DNA from: Gemmatimonadota bacterium
GTDB lineage: Bacteria; Gemmatimonadota; Gemmatimonadetes; Gemmatimonadales; GWC2-71-9
DNA: 64,000 nucleotides
Direction of reading: 5' to 3'
Assembly (NCBI GenBank): GCA_029262195.1
Contig: JAJCZX010000030.1
Coordinates: 248,001-312,000, forward strand
A program made the translations under genes and the position numbers. The notes beneath the pieces were generated by a model. The model was not told the DNA's origin, did not search any database, and worked only from the letters and a program-made list of their open reading frames with translations. Positions 1 through 9,753 of this stretch are shown in pieces; position 1 is the first letter of the stretch, and each line of letters starts with the position of its first letter.

Positions 1-1112
1 CTATCAAAATATTCAATCCGATCGCCGAACAGAGCCCTGGCGGTTGCGGTAGCCTGCGGGTCATGCGCACGCACTCCCACTCCGTTATTCAACAGGGCTT
101 CCACCAAATCAATGGCGGGGCTTTCCCGCATATCGTCGGTTTCCGCTTTGAAGGCCAAACCCCACACACCAACCGTCGACCCTGACAAAGAATCGCCAAG
201 CGAGCCCGACAACTTAGCGAACAGCTTTTTCTTCTGAATCGCGTTGGCTTTCTCCACTGCACCTAGGACCTTCAATTCAACTCCGTTTTCGTCGGCGGTC
301 CGAATCAGGGCCTGTACGTCTTTTGGGAAGCATGAGCCACCGTACCCGGGCCCGGGGAAAAGGAAAGACTTCCCTATTCTCGAATCCGAACCCATTCCCT
401 TCCTCACGGCCCTAACATCCGCACCAACATGCTCGCAGAGTTCAGCAATTTCGTTCATGAAAGAGATACGAGTGGCCAACATGGCGTTGGCAGCGTACTT
501 GGTGACCTCGGCGGATGGGATGTCCATAAACATTATGGGATTCCCCGTCCGCAAAAATGGCTCATAAAGCTCGGTCAGGACTTTTTTGGCTCGCTCCGAG
601 TCGACACCTACAACAACTCGATCAGGACGCATGAAATCATCTACGGCGGCGCCCTCCTTCAAGAACTCGGGATTAGAACAGACAAAGAACTCCGAATCGG
701 TGTGCTCCCCTATCGCCTCCCTCACCAACTCTGCGGTTCCCACCGGCACAGTACTCTTGGTAATGACCACTTTGGGGGTATCCATATGCTTGCCGATGGT
801 GCGAGCCACCGCAAGAACGTGTTGGAGATCTGCGGATCCGTCTTCGCCAGGGGGGGTTCCAACAGCGATGAATACGACCTCAGAGGCTGTGACCGCCCCG
901 CCGACATCCGTTGTGAAGACCAGGCGGCCAGCCCTCTGGTTCCTCGAAACCATGGTGTCGAGACCCGGTTCATAAATAGGAATACCGTTATTCTGCAGCC
1001 GGGCAATCTTTTCCTCGTCAACATCGGCACATTGAACATCGTTCCCAGTTTCTGCGAGGCAGGCCCCAGCTACAAGGCCAACATATCCCGTTCCGATCAC
1101 CGCTACTTTCAT
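1..1112 (-). CDS. ugd: UDP-glucose 6-dehydrogenase (3' end outside window)
   Basis: Oxidises UDP-glucose to UDP-glucuronate with two NAD+. Reading down from the ATG at 1112 gives 370 residues with no stop before the window edge, so the protein is cut; the family is about 435-450 residues. Visible: an N-terminal NAD-binding [10 protein letters not shown] at residues 7-16, a KSTVPVGT segment near 120, and the catalytic-cysteine motif GGSCFPKD with Cys at about 261, followed by the start of the UDP-binding C-terminal domain ([12 protein letters not shown]). The start codon overlaps the wbpA stop as ATGA, so it is the last visible gene of the nucleotide-sugar operon. Sure of the family; the exact sugar (glucose rather than another UDP-hexose) is from motif resemblance. 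Confidence 0.92.
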   Translation of the reverse strand, partial: MKVAVIGTGYVGLVAGACLAETGNDVQCADVDEEKIARLQNNGIPIYEPGLDTMVSRNQRAGRLVFTTDVGGAVTASEVVFIAVGTPPGEDGSADLQHVLAVARTIGKHMDTPKVVITKSTVPVGTAELVREAIGEHTDSEFFVCSNPEFLKEGAAVDDFMRPDRVVVGVDSERAKKVLTELYEPFLRTGNPIMFMDIPSAEVTKYAANAMLATRISFMNEIAELCEHVGADVRAVRKGMGSDSRIGKSFLFPGPGYGGSCFPKDVQALIRTADENGVELKVLGAVEKANAIQKKKLFAKLSGSLGDSLSGSTVGVWGLAFKAETDDMRESPAIDLVEALLNNGVGVRAHDPQATATARALFGDRIEYFD

Positions 1113-2401
1113 GAGTTCCCCAGGACGTTTCGCGTGTCCACAATTGGGACCTCAGAGTTCTTCAACAAAGAATAGTCCACTGACCCGTGATCCGTCGCGA
1201 TCACAATGCAGTCAGCCCAATTGAGAACCGCAGTGTTGAACTCAACCGATTGAAGTTCGATCCCTTCGTGCATAAAGCTCGGAACGTAGGGATCATGGTA
1301 CTTTATTTCAGCACCCTGATTGGATAGCAATGAGACGATGTCGATCGCAGGGCTTTCCCGCATGTCGTCAATGTTCTTCTTATAGGCAACGCCAAGCACA
1401 AGGATATTCGCTCCCCGCACCGATTTGGCCTTCTCGTTGAGGGCGTCCCCGACTTTTCTTGACCAAAAAAGAGGCATTTCGGAGTTGACCTCTCCGGCAA
1501 GATCGACAAACCTGGTTTTGTAATTCAGGCCGCGCATCTTCCAGGCCAGATAGTGCGGATCGATCGGGATGCAGTGCCCGCCAAGCCCCGGACCGGGCGT
1601 GAATTTCATGAACCCGAAAGGCTTGGTGGCTGCGGCGTCAATAACTTCCCAGACATCGACACCCAGTTTGTCGCAAACGATAGCCATTTCGTTGGCAAGT
1701 CCGATATTGACACTTCGGAAAGTGTTCTCTAACAACTTCACAAGTTCAGCCGCTTCAGGAGACGATACCGGCACAAGAGTTTCAAACACCGGCCCATACA
1801 GTTCCAAAACCACCCGCGCGCATTCCGGAGTTACCGTACCCACGACCTTCGGGGTGTTGCGGGTTTGCCAGGTCTCGTTACCCGGGTCTACCCGTTCAGG
1901 GGAAAAGGCCAGGAAGACACTCTCGCCCACTACCAGCCCCTTGTCCTCCATTCTGGGAAGTAGGAGGTCCCGGGTGGTGCCGGGGTAAGTGGTGCTTTCA
2001 AGGACGATCACCTGGCCAGGTCGGAGGTTTTTGGCTACAGCGTCGGCGGCCGCGACCACGTAGGAGACATCTGGATCTTTTGTCTTGGACAAAGGTGTCG
2101 GGACACAAATGGACACCAGGTCAACCTCGGGCATTCTCCCGTTGTCGGTCGTGGCTTCAATTAGGCCCTTTTCGACAAGTCCTTTCAACGTTTCGGAATC
2201 AACATCCTGAATGTGGGATTTGCCGCCGTTTATCGTATCAACGACCGCTTGATTTAGATCAAATCCGACGACCCGAAAACCCGCTTCGGCAATTTCGACC
2301 GCCAGCGGAAGTCCCACATAGCCCAACCCGATGACACCGAAAACCGCACTCCGGTCCCGAGCTTTTTCGACAAGGCTATCGGCCAGTTCTGTGTTAGACA
2401 A
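1109..2401 (-). CDS. wbpA: UDP-N-acetylglucosamine 6-dehydrogenase (WbpA-type)
   Basis: Nucleotide-sugar dehydrogenase, 430 residues, of the WbpA/WecC branch: it would oxidise C6 of UDP-GlcNAc to UDP-GlcNAcA. An NAD-binding GLGYVG lies at residues 25-30, and the catalytic Cys is in [11 protein letters not shown] at about residue 277, the GGHCIP form typical of the UDP-HexNAc enzymes rather than the GGSCFPKD of the neighbouring ugd. The start is a TTG at 2401 that overlaps the stop of the upstream oxidoreductase by 8 bases. The immediate wbpB, wbpE and wbpD neighbours support the UDP-GlcNAc substrate and a role as first step toward UDP-2,3-diacetamido-2,3-dideoxyglucuronate, an O-antigen or capsule precursor made in the cytoplasm. 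Confidence 0.88.
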   Translation of the reverse strand: MSNTELADSLVEKARDRSAVFGVIGLGYVGLPLAVEIAEAGFRVVGFDLNQAVVDTINGGKSHIQDVDSETLKGLVEKGLIEATTDNGRMPEVDLVSICVPTPLSKTKDPDVSYVVAAADAVAKNLRPGQVIVLESTTYPGTTRDLLLPRMEDKGLVVGESVFLAFSPERVDPGNETWQTRNTPKVVGTVTPECARVVLELYGPVFETLVPVSSPEAAELVKLLENTFRSVNIGLANEMAIVCDKLGVDVWEVIDAAATKPFGFMKFTPGPGLGGHCIPIDPHYLAWKMRGLNYKTRFVDLAGEVNSEMPLFWSRKVGDALNEKAKSVRGANILVLGVAYKKNIDDMRESPAIDIVSLLSNQGAEIKYHDPYVPSFMHEGIELQSVEFNTAVLNWADCIVIATDHGSVDYSLLKNSEVPIVDTRNVLGNS

Positions 2402-3401
2402 TTTTTACTCGCTCTCCACTCATTTTCAATGATTTCGATGCTGCTTCCAAGATTTTGATGACCCTTACGCCAGACGCCACCGAGATCCTATCGTTCGGCT
2501 CGCCGCCCACCACTCCTACGAAGTGTTTCAATTCGGCTGCGAGCGGCTCGGCGTTGGCAATGCGGGGAATGAAAATATCACCTTCCCTGACGGAAAGGCT
2601 CTCACCAAAGGATCTGTATTCCGGCGGCCTGGTAACCCCTTTGTCGTAAATCTTGAGCTTCTCCCTCGGCTCCATATCGTCAAAAACCGCCATCTTGTTG
2701 CTTCCCACCACGGTCAGACGGCGTTCCTTGTGAGGGTCCAGCCACGACAACTGGACGTTCATAATCACGCCGGAGGCGAACTCCATCACCATAAATACGA
2801 CGTCTTCAATTCCCTCTTGAAGATAGCCTTTTCCCTGCGCCGTAACAGCTATGGGTTCCTCGCCGAGTAGCTCGAGAGCAACCGAAATATCATGTGGGCC
2901 AAAGCTCCAGAGAGCATTCTCATCTGGACGGATCTGGCCGAGGTTTACACGCTGGCTGTAAAGGTACAGGAGATCGCCCAGCTCGCCGGATCCGATCAGC
3001 CCTTTCAATCGTTCAACGGCCGGATGAAAGACCAGGAGGTGCCCGATGAGAGCAGGAACGCCATTGTCATCGGAAGCCGCGGCGATCGCTTCAGCATCCT
3101 CGACGTTCAACGCCAACGGTTTTTCTACTAGGACCGGCTTCCCGGCTTCAAGTAACCGGATTGCCAACTCGGAGTGAGACCGTCCCGGGGTGGCCACGAC
3201 CACCGCATCGGCACCGGCGACAGCCTCGTCAAGAGATTCAGTAACCAATGCTCCGGGGAACTGGCGTTCCACCGCTGCCCGCCGTTTCGGATCCAAATCA
3301 CACACTGCAGCCAGTTCTGCCTCTGCTAGTGCCGCAACTGTCCGAACATGATTTCGCCCCCAATTCCCAGCGCCAATTACTGCCACCCGAACCGGTTTCA
3401 T
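2394..3401 (-). CDS. wbpB: Gfo/Idh/MocA oxidoreductase, WbpB-like
   Basis: A 335-residue NAD-dependent oxidoreductase with the Gfo/Idh/MocA two-domain layout: Rossmann motif VAVIGAGNWGRNH at residues 6-18 and the conserved VLVEKPLALN strand near residue 93. In the WbpABED pathway WbpB oxidises C3 of UDP-GlcNAcA to the 3-keto sugar that the aminotransferase WbpE then aminates. The assignment to WbpB rather than another member of this broad family rests on the genes on either side: wbpE ends 4 bases inside its start (ATGA) and wbpA follows with an 8-base overlap. In characterised systems WbpB and WbpE are coupled by NAD+ recycling, which fits the adjacency here. Confidence 0.85.
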   Translation of the reverse strand: MKPVRVAVIGAGNWGRNHVRTVAALAEAELAAVCDLDPKRRAAVERQFPGALVTESLDEAVAGADAVVVATPGRSHSELAIRLLEAGKPVLVEKPLALNVEDAEAIAAASDDNGVPALIGHLLVFHPAVERLKGLIGSGELGDLLYLYSQRVNLGQIRPDENALWSFGPHDISVALELLGEEPIAVTAQGKGYLQEGIEDVVFMVMEFASGVIMNVQLSWLDPHKERRLTVVGSNKMAVFDDMEPREKLKIYDKGVTRPPEYRSFGESLSVREGDIFIPRIANAEPLAAELKHFVGVVGGEPNDRISVASGVRVIKILEAASKSLKMSGERVKIV

Positions 3402-4510
3402 GAGTAGAACTCCTTGATGGCATCAACGACAGCCATCTGTTGGGCTTCCGTCAACTCCGGGTAAATAGGTAGCGAAATGACTTCCAGTGCTGCTTTTTCA
3501 CTCTCGCCAAAGGCGCCTGGCGCGTACTTCAGATCGGCAAAACACGGTTGGACGTGCAAGGGTTTGGGGTAATAGACCGCGCATCCAATTCCCTTACCAC
3601 GAAGGGTGGAAAGGAGTTCGTCGCGCCGTTCCGCCCGGATCGTGTATTGATGGAAAACGTGTTCGTTCCCTTCCCTGGTGACCGGCGTAGTGACCGAATT
3701 AATGCCGGCTAGCATCTCGCCATATTTCGCCGCATTGTCCCGGCGAGCGGAATTCCAGGCGTCAAGATGGGGCTGCTTGGCCGCTAGCACTGCCGCCTGG
3801 ATCGTATCCAACCGACTGTTCAACCCTACCTCGTCGTGATGGTATTGCTTAGCCCCTCCATGAGTACGCAAACGCCCAAGCCGGTCCGCGAGGGACGCGT
3901 CGTCAGTGACAATCATTCCCCCGTCTCCCCACCCACCCAGGTTTTTACTTGGAAAAAAGGAAAAACACCCTGTAGTTCCAACGCTACCGGCGATTCGCCA
4001 GACATCGCCGATGCGTTGTTTGGCGCCAATAGCCTGCGCCGCATCTTCGACAATCGCGATTCCGTCTCCGGCCAATGCGGTGATCTCGGCCATCGGAGCC
4101 ATCTGCCCAAAAAGATGGACGGGCACAATGGCCCTGGTTTGGTCGGTTATCGCCTGGGTAATGAGAGCAGGAGAGATATTGAAGGTTTCGGGTTCGATAT
4201 CAACAAAAACCGGCGTGCCGCCTGCGTTTGCAATCGCTCCGGCAGTGGCAAAAAAAGTAAACGGCGATGTAATCACCTCGTCACCGGGCTCTAAATTCAA
4301 GGCCTTCAACGACAGTAGCAGCGCATCTGTCCCGCTGGCGCAAGCGATCCCGTATTTTGCGCCCGAGTATTCGGCGATGATTTTTTCGAGGTCTTTAACT
4401 GCCGACCCCATGATAAATGCCTGGGAGTCGACCACAGCACGAAGGGCTGTGTCTATTTCGCCCGAAACGTTTTGGTATTGCGCCCGCAGATCAAGAAGAG
4501 GAACTGTCAT
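3398..4510 (-). CDS. wbpE: DegT/DnrJ/EryC1/StrS aminotransferase, WbpE-like
   Basis: PLP-dependent sugar aminotransferase, 370 residues, aspartate-aminotransferase fold. The N-terminus (VPLLDLRAQYQNV) is typical of the family; the PLP-binding lysine is in FFPSKNLGGWGDGG at about residue 189, and the aspartate that holds the PLP pyridine is in IVEDAAQAIG. By its place between wbpB and wbpD it should transfer an amino group to C3 of UDP-3-keto-GlcNAcA. The start ATG at 4510 follows the wbpD stop by 26 bases; the end overlaps the wbpB start. The family is certain; the sugar specificity is inferred from context. Confidence 0.88.
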   Translation of the reverse strand: MTVPLLDLRAQYQNVSGEIDTALRAVVDSQAFIMGSAVKDLEKIIAEYSGAKYGIACASGTDALLLSLKALNLEPGDEVITSPFTFFATAGAIANAGGTPVFVDIEPETFNISPALITQAITDQTRAIVPVHLFGQMAPMAEITALAGDGIAIVEDAAQAIGAKQRIGDVWRIAGSVGTTGCFSFFPSKNLGGWGDGGMIVTDDASLADRLGRLRTHGGAKQYHHDEVGLNSRLDTIQAAVLAAKQPHLDAWNSARRDNAAKYGEMLAGINSVTTPVTREGNEHVFHQYTIRAERRDELLSTLRGKGIGCAVYYPKPLHVQPCFADLKYAPGAFGESEKAALEVISLPIYPELTEAQQMAVVDAIKEFYS

Positions 4511-4536
4511 TTCAGATATATTTTTTGGAATTTGGT

Positions 4537-5109
4537 TCAGCTTATTTTTGCAAGGATACCCGATTCAACAGCGTATTCTCGCTTACAAGATTCACACCCG
4601 AACGAACTTGAACTCCCGTGGAGTCGCTCACCGCAATAACACATCCAACCCACCCGTCGGGCAGGTACCCCCACCATGATCGCAAAGGGAGGAACGTCGG
4701 AGGTCACAACCGCACCGGCCCCAACAAACGAGTATTCGCCGAGCGTCACTCCACAAACCACTGTCGCGTTGGCGCCGATTGTGGCGCCTTTGGCTACGCG
4801 AGTCGTCTGGTATTGGGACTTCCTCGACACGTGAGCTCTGGGGTTTATCACGTTAGTGAAGACACAGGACGGACCGCAAAAAACATCGTCCTCGAGAACG
4901 ACACCTTCGTAGATGGAGACATTGTTTTGGATTTTTACGTTGTTTCCAATTGACGTGCCGGGCATAACAACGACGTTCTGTCCCAGGTTGCAGCGATCAC
5001 CGATTATTGCCCCCGGCATCACGTGAGAAAAATGCCAAACTTTGGTGCCTTCACCAATCTGACATCCATCGTCAATGCAGGCGGTTTCGTGTGCGAAAAA
5101 TTTTCCCAT
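4537..5109 (-). CDS. wbpD: UDP-sugar 3-N-acetyltransferase, WbpD-like (left-handed beta-helix)
   Basis: A 190-residue acetyltransferase built of hexapeptide repeats (for example IGDRCNLGQNVVVMPGTSIG), which would acetylate the 3-amino group of the UDP-sugar made by WbpE using acetyl-CoA. The longest reading frame begins at 5166, but the ATG at 5109 is preferred: AGGAAAT stands just before it and the MGKFF-HETACIDDG start matches the family. The C-terminus carries a small zinc-ribbon-like tail with cysteine pairs CYCG and CESC, seen in many WbpD-like enzymes. It begins 10 bases after the murB stop. Confidence 0.87.
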   Translation of the reverse strand: MGKFFAHETACIDDGCQIGEGTKVWHFSHVMPGAIIGDRCNLGQNVVVMPGTSIGNNVKIQNNVSIYEGVVLEDDVFCGPSCVFTNVINPRAHVSRKSQYQTTRVAKGATIGANATVVCGVTLGEYSFVGAGAVVTSDVPPFAIMVGVPARRVGWMCYCGERLHGSSSSFGCESCKREYAVESGILAKIS

Positions 5110-5119
5110 ATTTCCTGTT

Positions 5120-6049
5120 TCAGGCGCTGGGAATAACCTTGACCTCAAGGTCCAGTTCCACAGCAAATTCTTTGTTCACCTTTGCGCGTACAATTTCAAT
5201 CAACTCCAACACGTTGTCGGCGGTAGCATTATCAATGTTCACAATATAATTGGCATGCATATTTGAAACCTGCGCACCTCCGACCCGCACACCTTTCAAA
5301 CCGGCCGCCTCAACGAGCCGCCCGGCGGTCATCGGGCCCTTATCATCCGCAGGAGCGTCCGCAGGGTTCTTAAACACGGAGCCACAACACGCCCGGTCAA
5401 ATGGCGTACCATTGCGCCGCCATTCCAGGTTGGCCCTGATATCGTCATCCAGTTTCCGGCGGTCTGCCGCTACCAAACGCAACCCTGCGCCGACCACCAC
5501 CACCTTGCCGAGATTACTATTGCGGTATTGCCAATCAATTTCGGAATGGTCGAGAGTAACCACTTCCCCGTTGCCGTTTACCAGATCGACCGAACGTGTC
5601 ACCGAAGCAAGGTCCTGTCCGTGGGCTCCGGCGTTCATGGCCACTCCGCCTCCCAATGCCCCCGGGACACCGATTAGGCCGTGGATGCCCCCAAAACCTG
5701 CGCGCGCGGTGCGCCGGGCAAGGATAGGCAACGGAAGGCCTGCCCCAACGTACCAATCAGTAGGCGTTTCCGGCGACTGGACGCAGGAGGCCAGGGCACG
5801 CCCAGGCTTGATCAACAACCCGCGAAACCCGGCATCAGAGAACAGGACGTTTGACCCCAGTCCAAAAACCATCCAACGCATCTTTTCGTCAGCAACAATC
5901 CCCATCGCAGCAACCACGTCTTCGGGACAACCTGGGTGCAGTATGACATCGGCTCTCCCCCCAATACGAAAAGTCGAATTGGCGGCCAGCGGAGCATCTC
6001 GTTCGACAGTGCCCGAAATGCTCCCTGAGAGCCTCTCAATCCAATCCAC
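5120..6049 (-). CDS. murB: UDP-N-acetylenolpyruvoylglucosamine reductase MurB
   Basis: Reduces UDP-GlcNAc-enolpyruvate to UDP-MurNAc with NADPH and FAD, a cytoplasmic step of peptidoglycan synthesis. From the GTG at 6049 the protein has 309 residues. Recognisable parts: NSTFRIGGRADV of the FAD domain, GIHGLIGVPGALGGGVAMNAG, the catalytic-serine motif CCGSVFKNP, and the C-terminal MHANYIVN of type II MurB. The open frame continues upstream to 6211 but that extension overlaps the SDR gene and has no MurB character; GTG at 6049 has AGAGG upstream and overlaps the SDR stop by 14 bases. Its position inside a surface-sugar operon, away from a division/cell-wall cluster, is unusual. Confidence 0.93.
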   Translation of the reverse strand: MDWIERLSGSISGTVERDAPLAANSTFRIGGRADVILHPGCPEDVVAAMGIVADEKMRWMVFGLGSNVLFSDAGFRGLLIKPGRALASCVQSPETPTDWYVGAGLPLPILARRTARAGFGGIHGLIGVPGALGGGVAMNAGAHGQDLASVTRSVDLVNGNGEVVTLDHSEIDWQYRNSNLGKVVVVGAGLRLVAADRRKLDDDIRANLEWRRNGTPFDRACCGSVFKNPADAPADDKGPMTAGRLVEAAGLKGVRVGGAQVSNMHANYIVNIDNATADNVLELIEIVRAKVNKEFAVELDLEVKVIPSA

Positions 6050-6980
6050 GGGCCCTCTTTTGTGCCAGCACCACATCACGAACGACATCGTCAAATGAGG
6101 CCCGAGGCCTCCAGCCCGTAGCGTCCTGTAACTTTCGGCTATCCCCACTGAGATACGAAGTGGTTGCAGATGAATTCCTCTCCGCCGAGTGCGGCGTAAC
6201 CGGGTGGTCACAAAGAACCCCTATCAGTTCTAGAAGACGGATAAGACTCTCAGCTTCTCCCCGCGAAACGTTGTATACGCCTTCAGCCACCTCCCGTTCG
6301 AGCAGCCGGACATAGGCATCGACAACGTCGTCAACATGTAACAATTCACGAACGACATTCATATTGCCGACCTCAATTGACGTGAGCCCAGTTTCTCGGG
6401 CCTCAAGCACCTTACCCACAAAATCCGGCACAACAAACCGCGCGTCCTGACCCGCACCGGAATGGGGAAATGGACGTGCAATAATGAGCCTCAACCCCGT
6501 CCGGGCAGCTACCTCGGTGGCGGCTAACTCTGCAGCGAGTTTTGACCCTACGTACGGGTTTCTGGGGACGGTCGGTGAGTTCTCTGTTTGAGGTTCTTCT
6601 GAATCCGCCGCATACACGTCGCCCGTCGAAATCAGCAAGAGCAACGGATTGCCCGCGCCGGCCTTTAGCGTTTCGGATATACGTTGCAGCAATCGAACAG
6701 TCCCCACCACGTTGACCGACCACGTTTTGGCGGGGTCCCGCAACGCGTCGGAACTCGAAGATGCGGCAGCCAGATGTACAATCGCATTGAATGGGGAGAG
6801 ATCAATGTTGTCTAGCCCGTCGGGCGAACCCAGATCGACCTCAACGTATGACGCCGAAGACCGGTGGTCCGGCGCAGCCCCGGGTCCTGCTGCACCTACA
6901 ACATCATGCCCTTCCTCCAACAGACGACTGATGAGCACCCGGCCAACAAAGCCATTAGCCCCGGTTACGAAGACCTTCAC
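6036..6980 (-). CDS. NAD-dependent epimerase/dehydratase (extended SDR), possibly GDP-6-deoxy-4-keto-mannose reductase
   Basis: A 314-residue extended short-chain dehydrogenase: GANGFVGR nucleotide-binding motif at residues 7-14 and the active-site YxxxK as YVGSK in the [11 protein letters not shown] segment. It starts with GTG and overlaps the gmd stop as GTGA. Because gmd makes GDP-4-keto-6-deoxymannose, the next enzyme is expected to reduce it (Rmd, giving GDP-rhamnose) or epimerise and reduce it (Fcl, giving GDP-fucose); this protein is the obvious candidate. The sequence alone does not separate these, nor exclude a UDP-sugar 4-epimerase. Confidence 0.8.
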   Translation of the reverse strand: MKVFVTGANGFVGRVLISRLLEEGHDVVGAAGPGAAPDHRSSASYVEVDLGSPDGLDNIDLSPFNAIVHLAAASSSSDALRDPAKTWSVNVVGTVRLLQRISETLKAGAGNPLLLLISTGDVYAADSEEPQTENSPTVPRNPYVGSKLAAELAATEVAARTGLRLIIARPFPHSGAGQDARFVVPDFVGKVLEARETGLTSIEVGNMNVVRELLHVDDVVDAYVRLLEREVAEGVYNVSRGEAESLIRLLELIGVLCDHPVTPHSAERNSSATTSYLSGDSRKLQDATGWRPRASFDDVVRDVVLAQKRARGLD

Positions 6981-7942
6981 GAATCGTTAGATAACCGTTC
7001 AACGTCAGCATCGACCATCATCTCCACCAGCCCTCTGAAATCCACGGTCGGTTCCCAATCAAGTACGGTTTTAGCCCTGGTGGGATCAGCCAATAGAGTG
7101 TGAACCTCCGCAGGCCGGATGAAACGTTCGTCAATTACTACATACTTTTCCCAGTCCAGATCAGCATGTCCGAAGGCATGTTCAACCAGTTCTTTCACCG
7201 AGTGCATCCGCCCGGTACCGATAACAAAGTCGCCCGGTTCGTCCAGTTGCAACATCCGCCACATGGCATCGACGTAGTCACCGGCGAAGCCCCAATCCCG
7301 CTTGGCATCGAGGTTGCCCATCCTCAATTCGTTAGCCAGGCCCAATTTAATCCGTGCCACAGCATCGGTGACCTTGCGGGTTACAAATTCCAGGCCGCGT
7401 CGAGGCGATTCATGGTTAAAGAGAATCCCACTGTTGCAATGCATGTTGTAGGATTCCCTATAATTTACAGTGATCCAGTGGCCATAGACTTTGGCCACTC
7501 CGTATGGTGATCGTGGATAAAATGGTGTGGCTTCTCGCTGGGGGGTCTCTCGGACGCTCCCGAACATTTCCGAGGAACTCGCCTGATAGAAACGAGCGCG
7601 GGGGTGAGCCAAACGTACCGCCTCCAAAATCCGGGTAACCCCAAGCGCAGTGAACTCTCCGGTCAACACCGGTTGAGACCAACTGGTCGGTACAAAACTC
7701 TGGGCGGCGAGATTGTATATCTCGTCGGGCTTGTGATCGCCGATCACCGTGGTGAGGGAATGTTGATCGAGAAGATCCGCCGGAACAATCGTCATCACGT
7801 CAATCAAATGACCAATTCTCTCGTATGAATCGTGAGAGGTGCGGCGAACCACCCCGATCACCTCATAGCCTTTGGCTAGCAAAAATTCAGCCAGATAGGA
7901 ACCATCCTGCCCGGTTACACCGGTGATTAGCGCTCTAGACAT
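6977..7942 (-). CDS. gmd: GDP-mannose 4,6-dehydratase
   Basis: Converts GDP-D-mannose to GDP-4-keto-6-deoxy-D-mannose using bound NADP+. 321 residues; N-terminal [16 protein letters not shown], the catalytic region SSSEMFG, and [17 protein letters not shown] containing the YxxxK pair; [16 protein letters not shown] is characteristic of Gmd. First gene of the minus-strand operon running to 1; the ATG at 7942 is preceded by AGGATGACGAG. Its promoter should lie in the 104-base divergent gap toward rpmB. The substrate is well supported; the final GDP-deoxyhexose is not determined. Confidence 0.93.
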   Translation of the reverse strand: MSRALITGVTGQDGSYLAEFLLAKGYEVIGVVRRTSHDSYERIGHLIDVMTIVPADLLDQHSLTTVIGDHKPDEIYNLAAQSFVPTSWSQPVLTGEFTALGVTRILEAVRLAHPRARFYQASSSEMFGSVRETPQREATPFYPRSPYGVAKVYGHWITVNYRESYNMHCNSGILFNHESPRRGLEFVTRKVTDAVARIKLGLANELRMGNLDAKRDWGFAGDYVDAMWRMLQLDEPGDFVIGTGRMHSVKELVEHAFGHADLDWEKYVVIDERFIRPAEVHTLLADPTRAKTVLDWEPTVDFRGLVEMMVDADVERLSNDS

Positions 7943-8046
7943 TGGTACTCGTCATCCTGGGATCTTGTATCAAAGCCAGTTTTCTTTTAAGTTTGTAGGT
8001 CTATAGTTTTTACGAACACTTGATCCACGAACGAAATCGAAATCAA

Positions 8047-8256
8047 ATGGCACGCATCTGCGATATATGTGGCAAAGGCCCCACCACTGGGAACAATGTA
8101 AGCCACGCACACAATAAGACAAAACGTCGCTGGATTCCCAATCTCCAACGCGTGAAGGCGCTTGTAAATGGACAACCCAGGCGAATCCGCGCATGCACCC
8201 AGTGCATCAAATCTGGCCGGGTTACCAAAGCTCCCCGCGGAGCCTCAGCCGCTTAG
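8047..8256 (+). CDS. rpmB: 50S ribosomal protein L28
   Basis: L28, 69 residues, begins [16 protein letters not shown], with the second half [15 protein letters not shown]. Cysteine pairs CDIC and CTQC give the zinc-binding (C+) form. The open frame begins 27 bases earlier, but the ATG at 8047 gives the conserved N-terminus. No strong Shine-Dalgarno is visible (GAAATCGAAATCAA before the ATG). It stands alone, divergent from the gmd operon, with a possible -10 box TATAGT at 8002-8007, and ends before a shared terminator. Confidence 0.95.
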   Translation: MARICDICGKGPTTGNNVSHAHNKTKRRWIPNLQRVKALVNGQPRRIRACTQCIKSGRVTKAPRGASAA

Positions 8257-8282
8257 CCAACCGAAATCTAGGACAAAAAAAT

Positions 8283-8308
8283 GGGGACCCTAAAGGTCCC
8301 CTTTTTTT
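8283..8308. terminator. Bidirectional rho-independent terminator between rpmB and rplQ
   Basis: Seven-base-pair stem GGGGACC/GGTCCCC with loop CTAAA, followed by seven T on the plus strand and preceded by a run of A (T-tract for the minus strand). It sits between the convergent rpmB (ends 8256) and rplQ (ends 8327), so it can end both transcripts. Confidence 0.9.
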
Positions 8309-8326
8309 GTTTCTTCTCGTCCCGCC

Positions 8327-8683
8327 CTACTGGGCCAAAAGTTCGATCCGAGCCATCTCCGCACCGTCACCGTGGCGATGGCCCATTTTAATAATGCGGG
8401 TATAACCACCCGGACGTTCCGAGAAACGCGGACCGAGTTCGCCAAACAACTTTCCGGTAACATCACGCTCCCGGACCTTCCGTTCGACCAGCCTACGGGC
8501 ATGGAGATCGCCTCTGCGGGCCAGCGTAATCATCTTCTCTACGTATGGCCGTAGTTCTTTTGCTTTGGCCTCAGTGGTAACGACTTTTTCATGACGTACC
8601 AGTGAACTGGCCATGTTATTGAGCATGGCGCGCCTGTGAGCCTTCGTTCTTGAAAGGGCTCTGCCCTTTATCCTGTGCCGCAT
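8327..8683 (-). CDS. rplQ: 50S ribosomal protein L17
   Basis: L17, 118 residues, begins MRHRIKGRALSRTKAHRRAM with the family motif LVRHEKVVTTEAKAKELRP. Last gene of the alpha operon (rpmJ-rpsM-rpsK-rpsD-rpoA-rplQ), starting 5 bases after the rpoA stop. It contains the C-terminal GGYTRIIKMGHRHGDGAEMA segment typical of L17 and ends before the bidirectional terminator. Confidence 0.97.
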   Translation of the reverse strand: MRHRIKGRALSRTKAHRRAMLNNMASSLVRHEKVVTTEAKAKELRPYVEKMITLARRGDLHARRLVERKVRERDVTGKLFGELGPRFSERPGGYTRIIKMGHRHGDGAEMARIELLAQ

Positions 8684-8688
8684 TTTCT

Positions 8689-9753
8689 CTAGCCCTCTGC
8701 CGCAACGCTACCGCCGCCACGCACTGACGGGGTACCTTCGTTAGTAATTACCAATTTACCGCTGGCTTCTTCCTCCCACTCCATCCCGAAGTTGAGGCCT
8801 TCTTTGCTAAGCAATTCAGCGATTTCGCTAAGGGCTTTTTCGCCAACGTTTTTGACTTTGAGCATGTCCTCTTCCTGATAGCGGACCAGATCGCCCAGAG
8901 TACCAATGTTTGAGTTCTTGAGGGAATTAATTGACCGTACAGACAGGCCACAGTCATCGATGGGCCTGCTCAGAACCATTTTTATGGCCTCCATATCCTG
9001 GCTATCTTCCTCAATCGTCTCGCCAGCAACCATCGGGATCACACCGAAGTTGGTGAAGGATGCGAGGTGCTCCTGCAGGAGTCCTGCCGCGTAGGCAACT
9101 GCATCTTCCGGGGAGATCGTTCCGTCGGTCTCTACCGACAACACAAGGCTGTCGTAATCCGTGCGCTGGCCAACGCGGGTCTCCGCTACGGTGAAATTCG
9201 CACGACGGACCGGGTTGTAGATAGCATCAATCCGAACCAGATCTACCGGACGCGACTTATCAACCGAATGCCGCGAAGCCTCGACGTAGCCCCGCCCTTT
9301 ATTGACGTACAACTCACCCGAGATCTCGCGATCTTCCTGGAGAGTAAAAAGCACATAATCGGGATCAACGATTTCCACCGAACCGTGCGGTTCGATGTGA
9401 CTGGCGCAGACAGGTCCTGTCTTGCTGGCTTTAAGCTGAAGCGTTGCTTCGTCAACTCCTTCGGCCAGAACGAGACTCAGCCCTTTGAGGCGCTGAATAA
9501 TCGTGTGAATATCCTCCGCAACACCAGGAATCGTCTGGTGTTCATGGACAACCCCTTCGAGCCTAACTCCCCAAACGGCAGAACCACGCAACGAAGAGAG
9601 CAACATGCGCCGCATGGCGTTGCCAAGCGTGTGTCCGTAGCCCCTCTCGAGCGGTTGAAGCCTGAAGTCGGCTGCAAAGGGTTGGTCGTCCCTTTTGCTC
9701 ATTTCTACAACGTGCGGCCGGACGAGTCCGGTCAGATCTATGGTCATCGTCAC
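8689..9753 (-). CDS. rpoA: DNA-directed RNA polymerase subunit alpha
   Basis: RNA polymerase alpha, 354 residues. N-terminal dimerisation/assembly domain with ERGYGHTLGNAMRRMLLSSL; C-terminal alpha-CTD with VRSINSLKNSNIGTLGDLV and the helix-hairpin-helix VKNVGEKALSEI, which contacts UP elements and activators. The annotated start is the GTG at 9753, overlapping the rpsD stop as GTGA; an ATG two codons later (9747) is equally possible. A C-terminal tail of about 30 residues after the CTD is glycine- and glutamate-rich and probably disordered. Confidence 0.97.
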   Translation of the reverse strand: MTMTIDLTGLVRPHVVEMSKRDDQPFAADFRLQPLERGYGHTLGNAMRRMLLSSLRGSAVWGVRLEGVVHEHQTIPGVAEDIHTIIQRLKGLSLVLAEGVDEATLQLKASKTGPVCASHIEPHGSVEIVDPDYVLFTLQEDREISGELYVNKGRGYVEASRHSVDKSRPVDLVRIDAIYNPVRRANFTVAETRVGQRTDYDSLVLSVETDGTISPEDAVAYAAGLLQEHLASFTNFGVIPMVAGETIEEDSQDMEAIKMVLSRPIDDCGLSVRSINSLKNSNIGTLGDLVRYQEEDMLKVKNVGEKALSEIAELLSKEGLNFGMEWEEEASGKLVITNEGTPSVRGGGSVAAEG

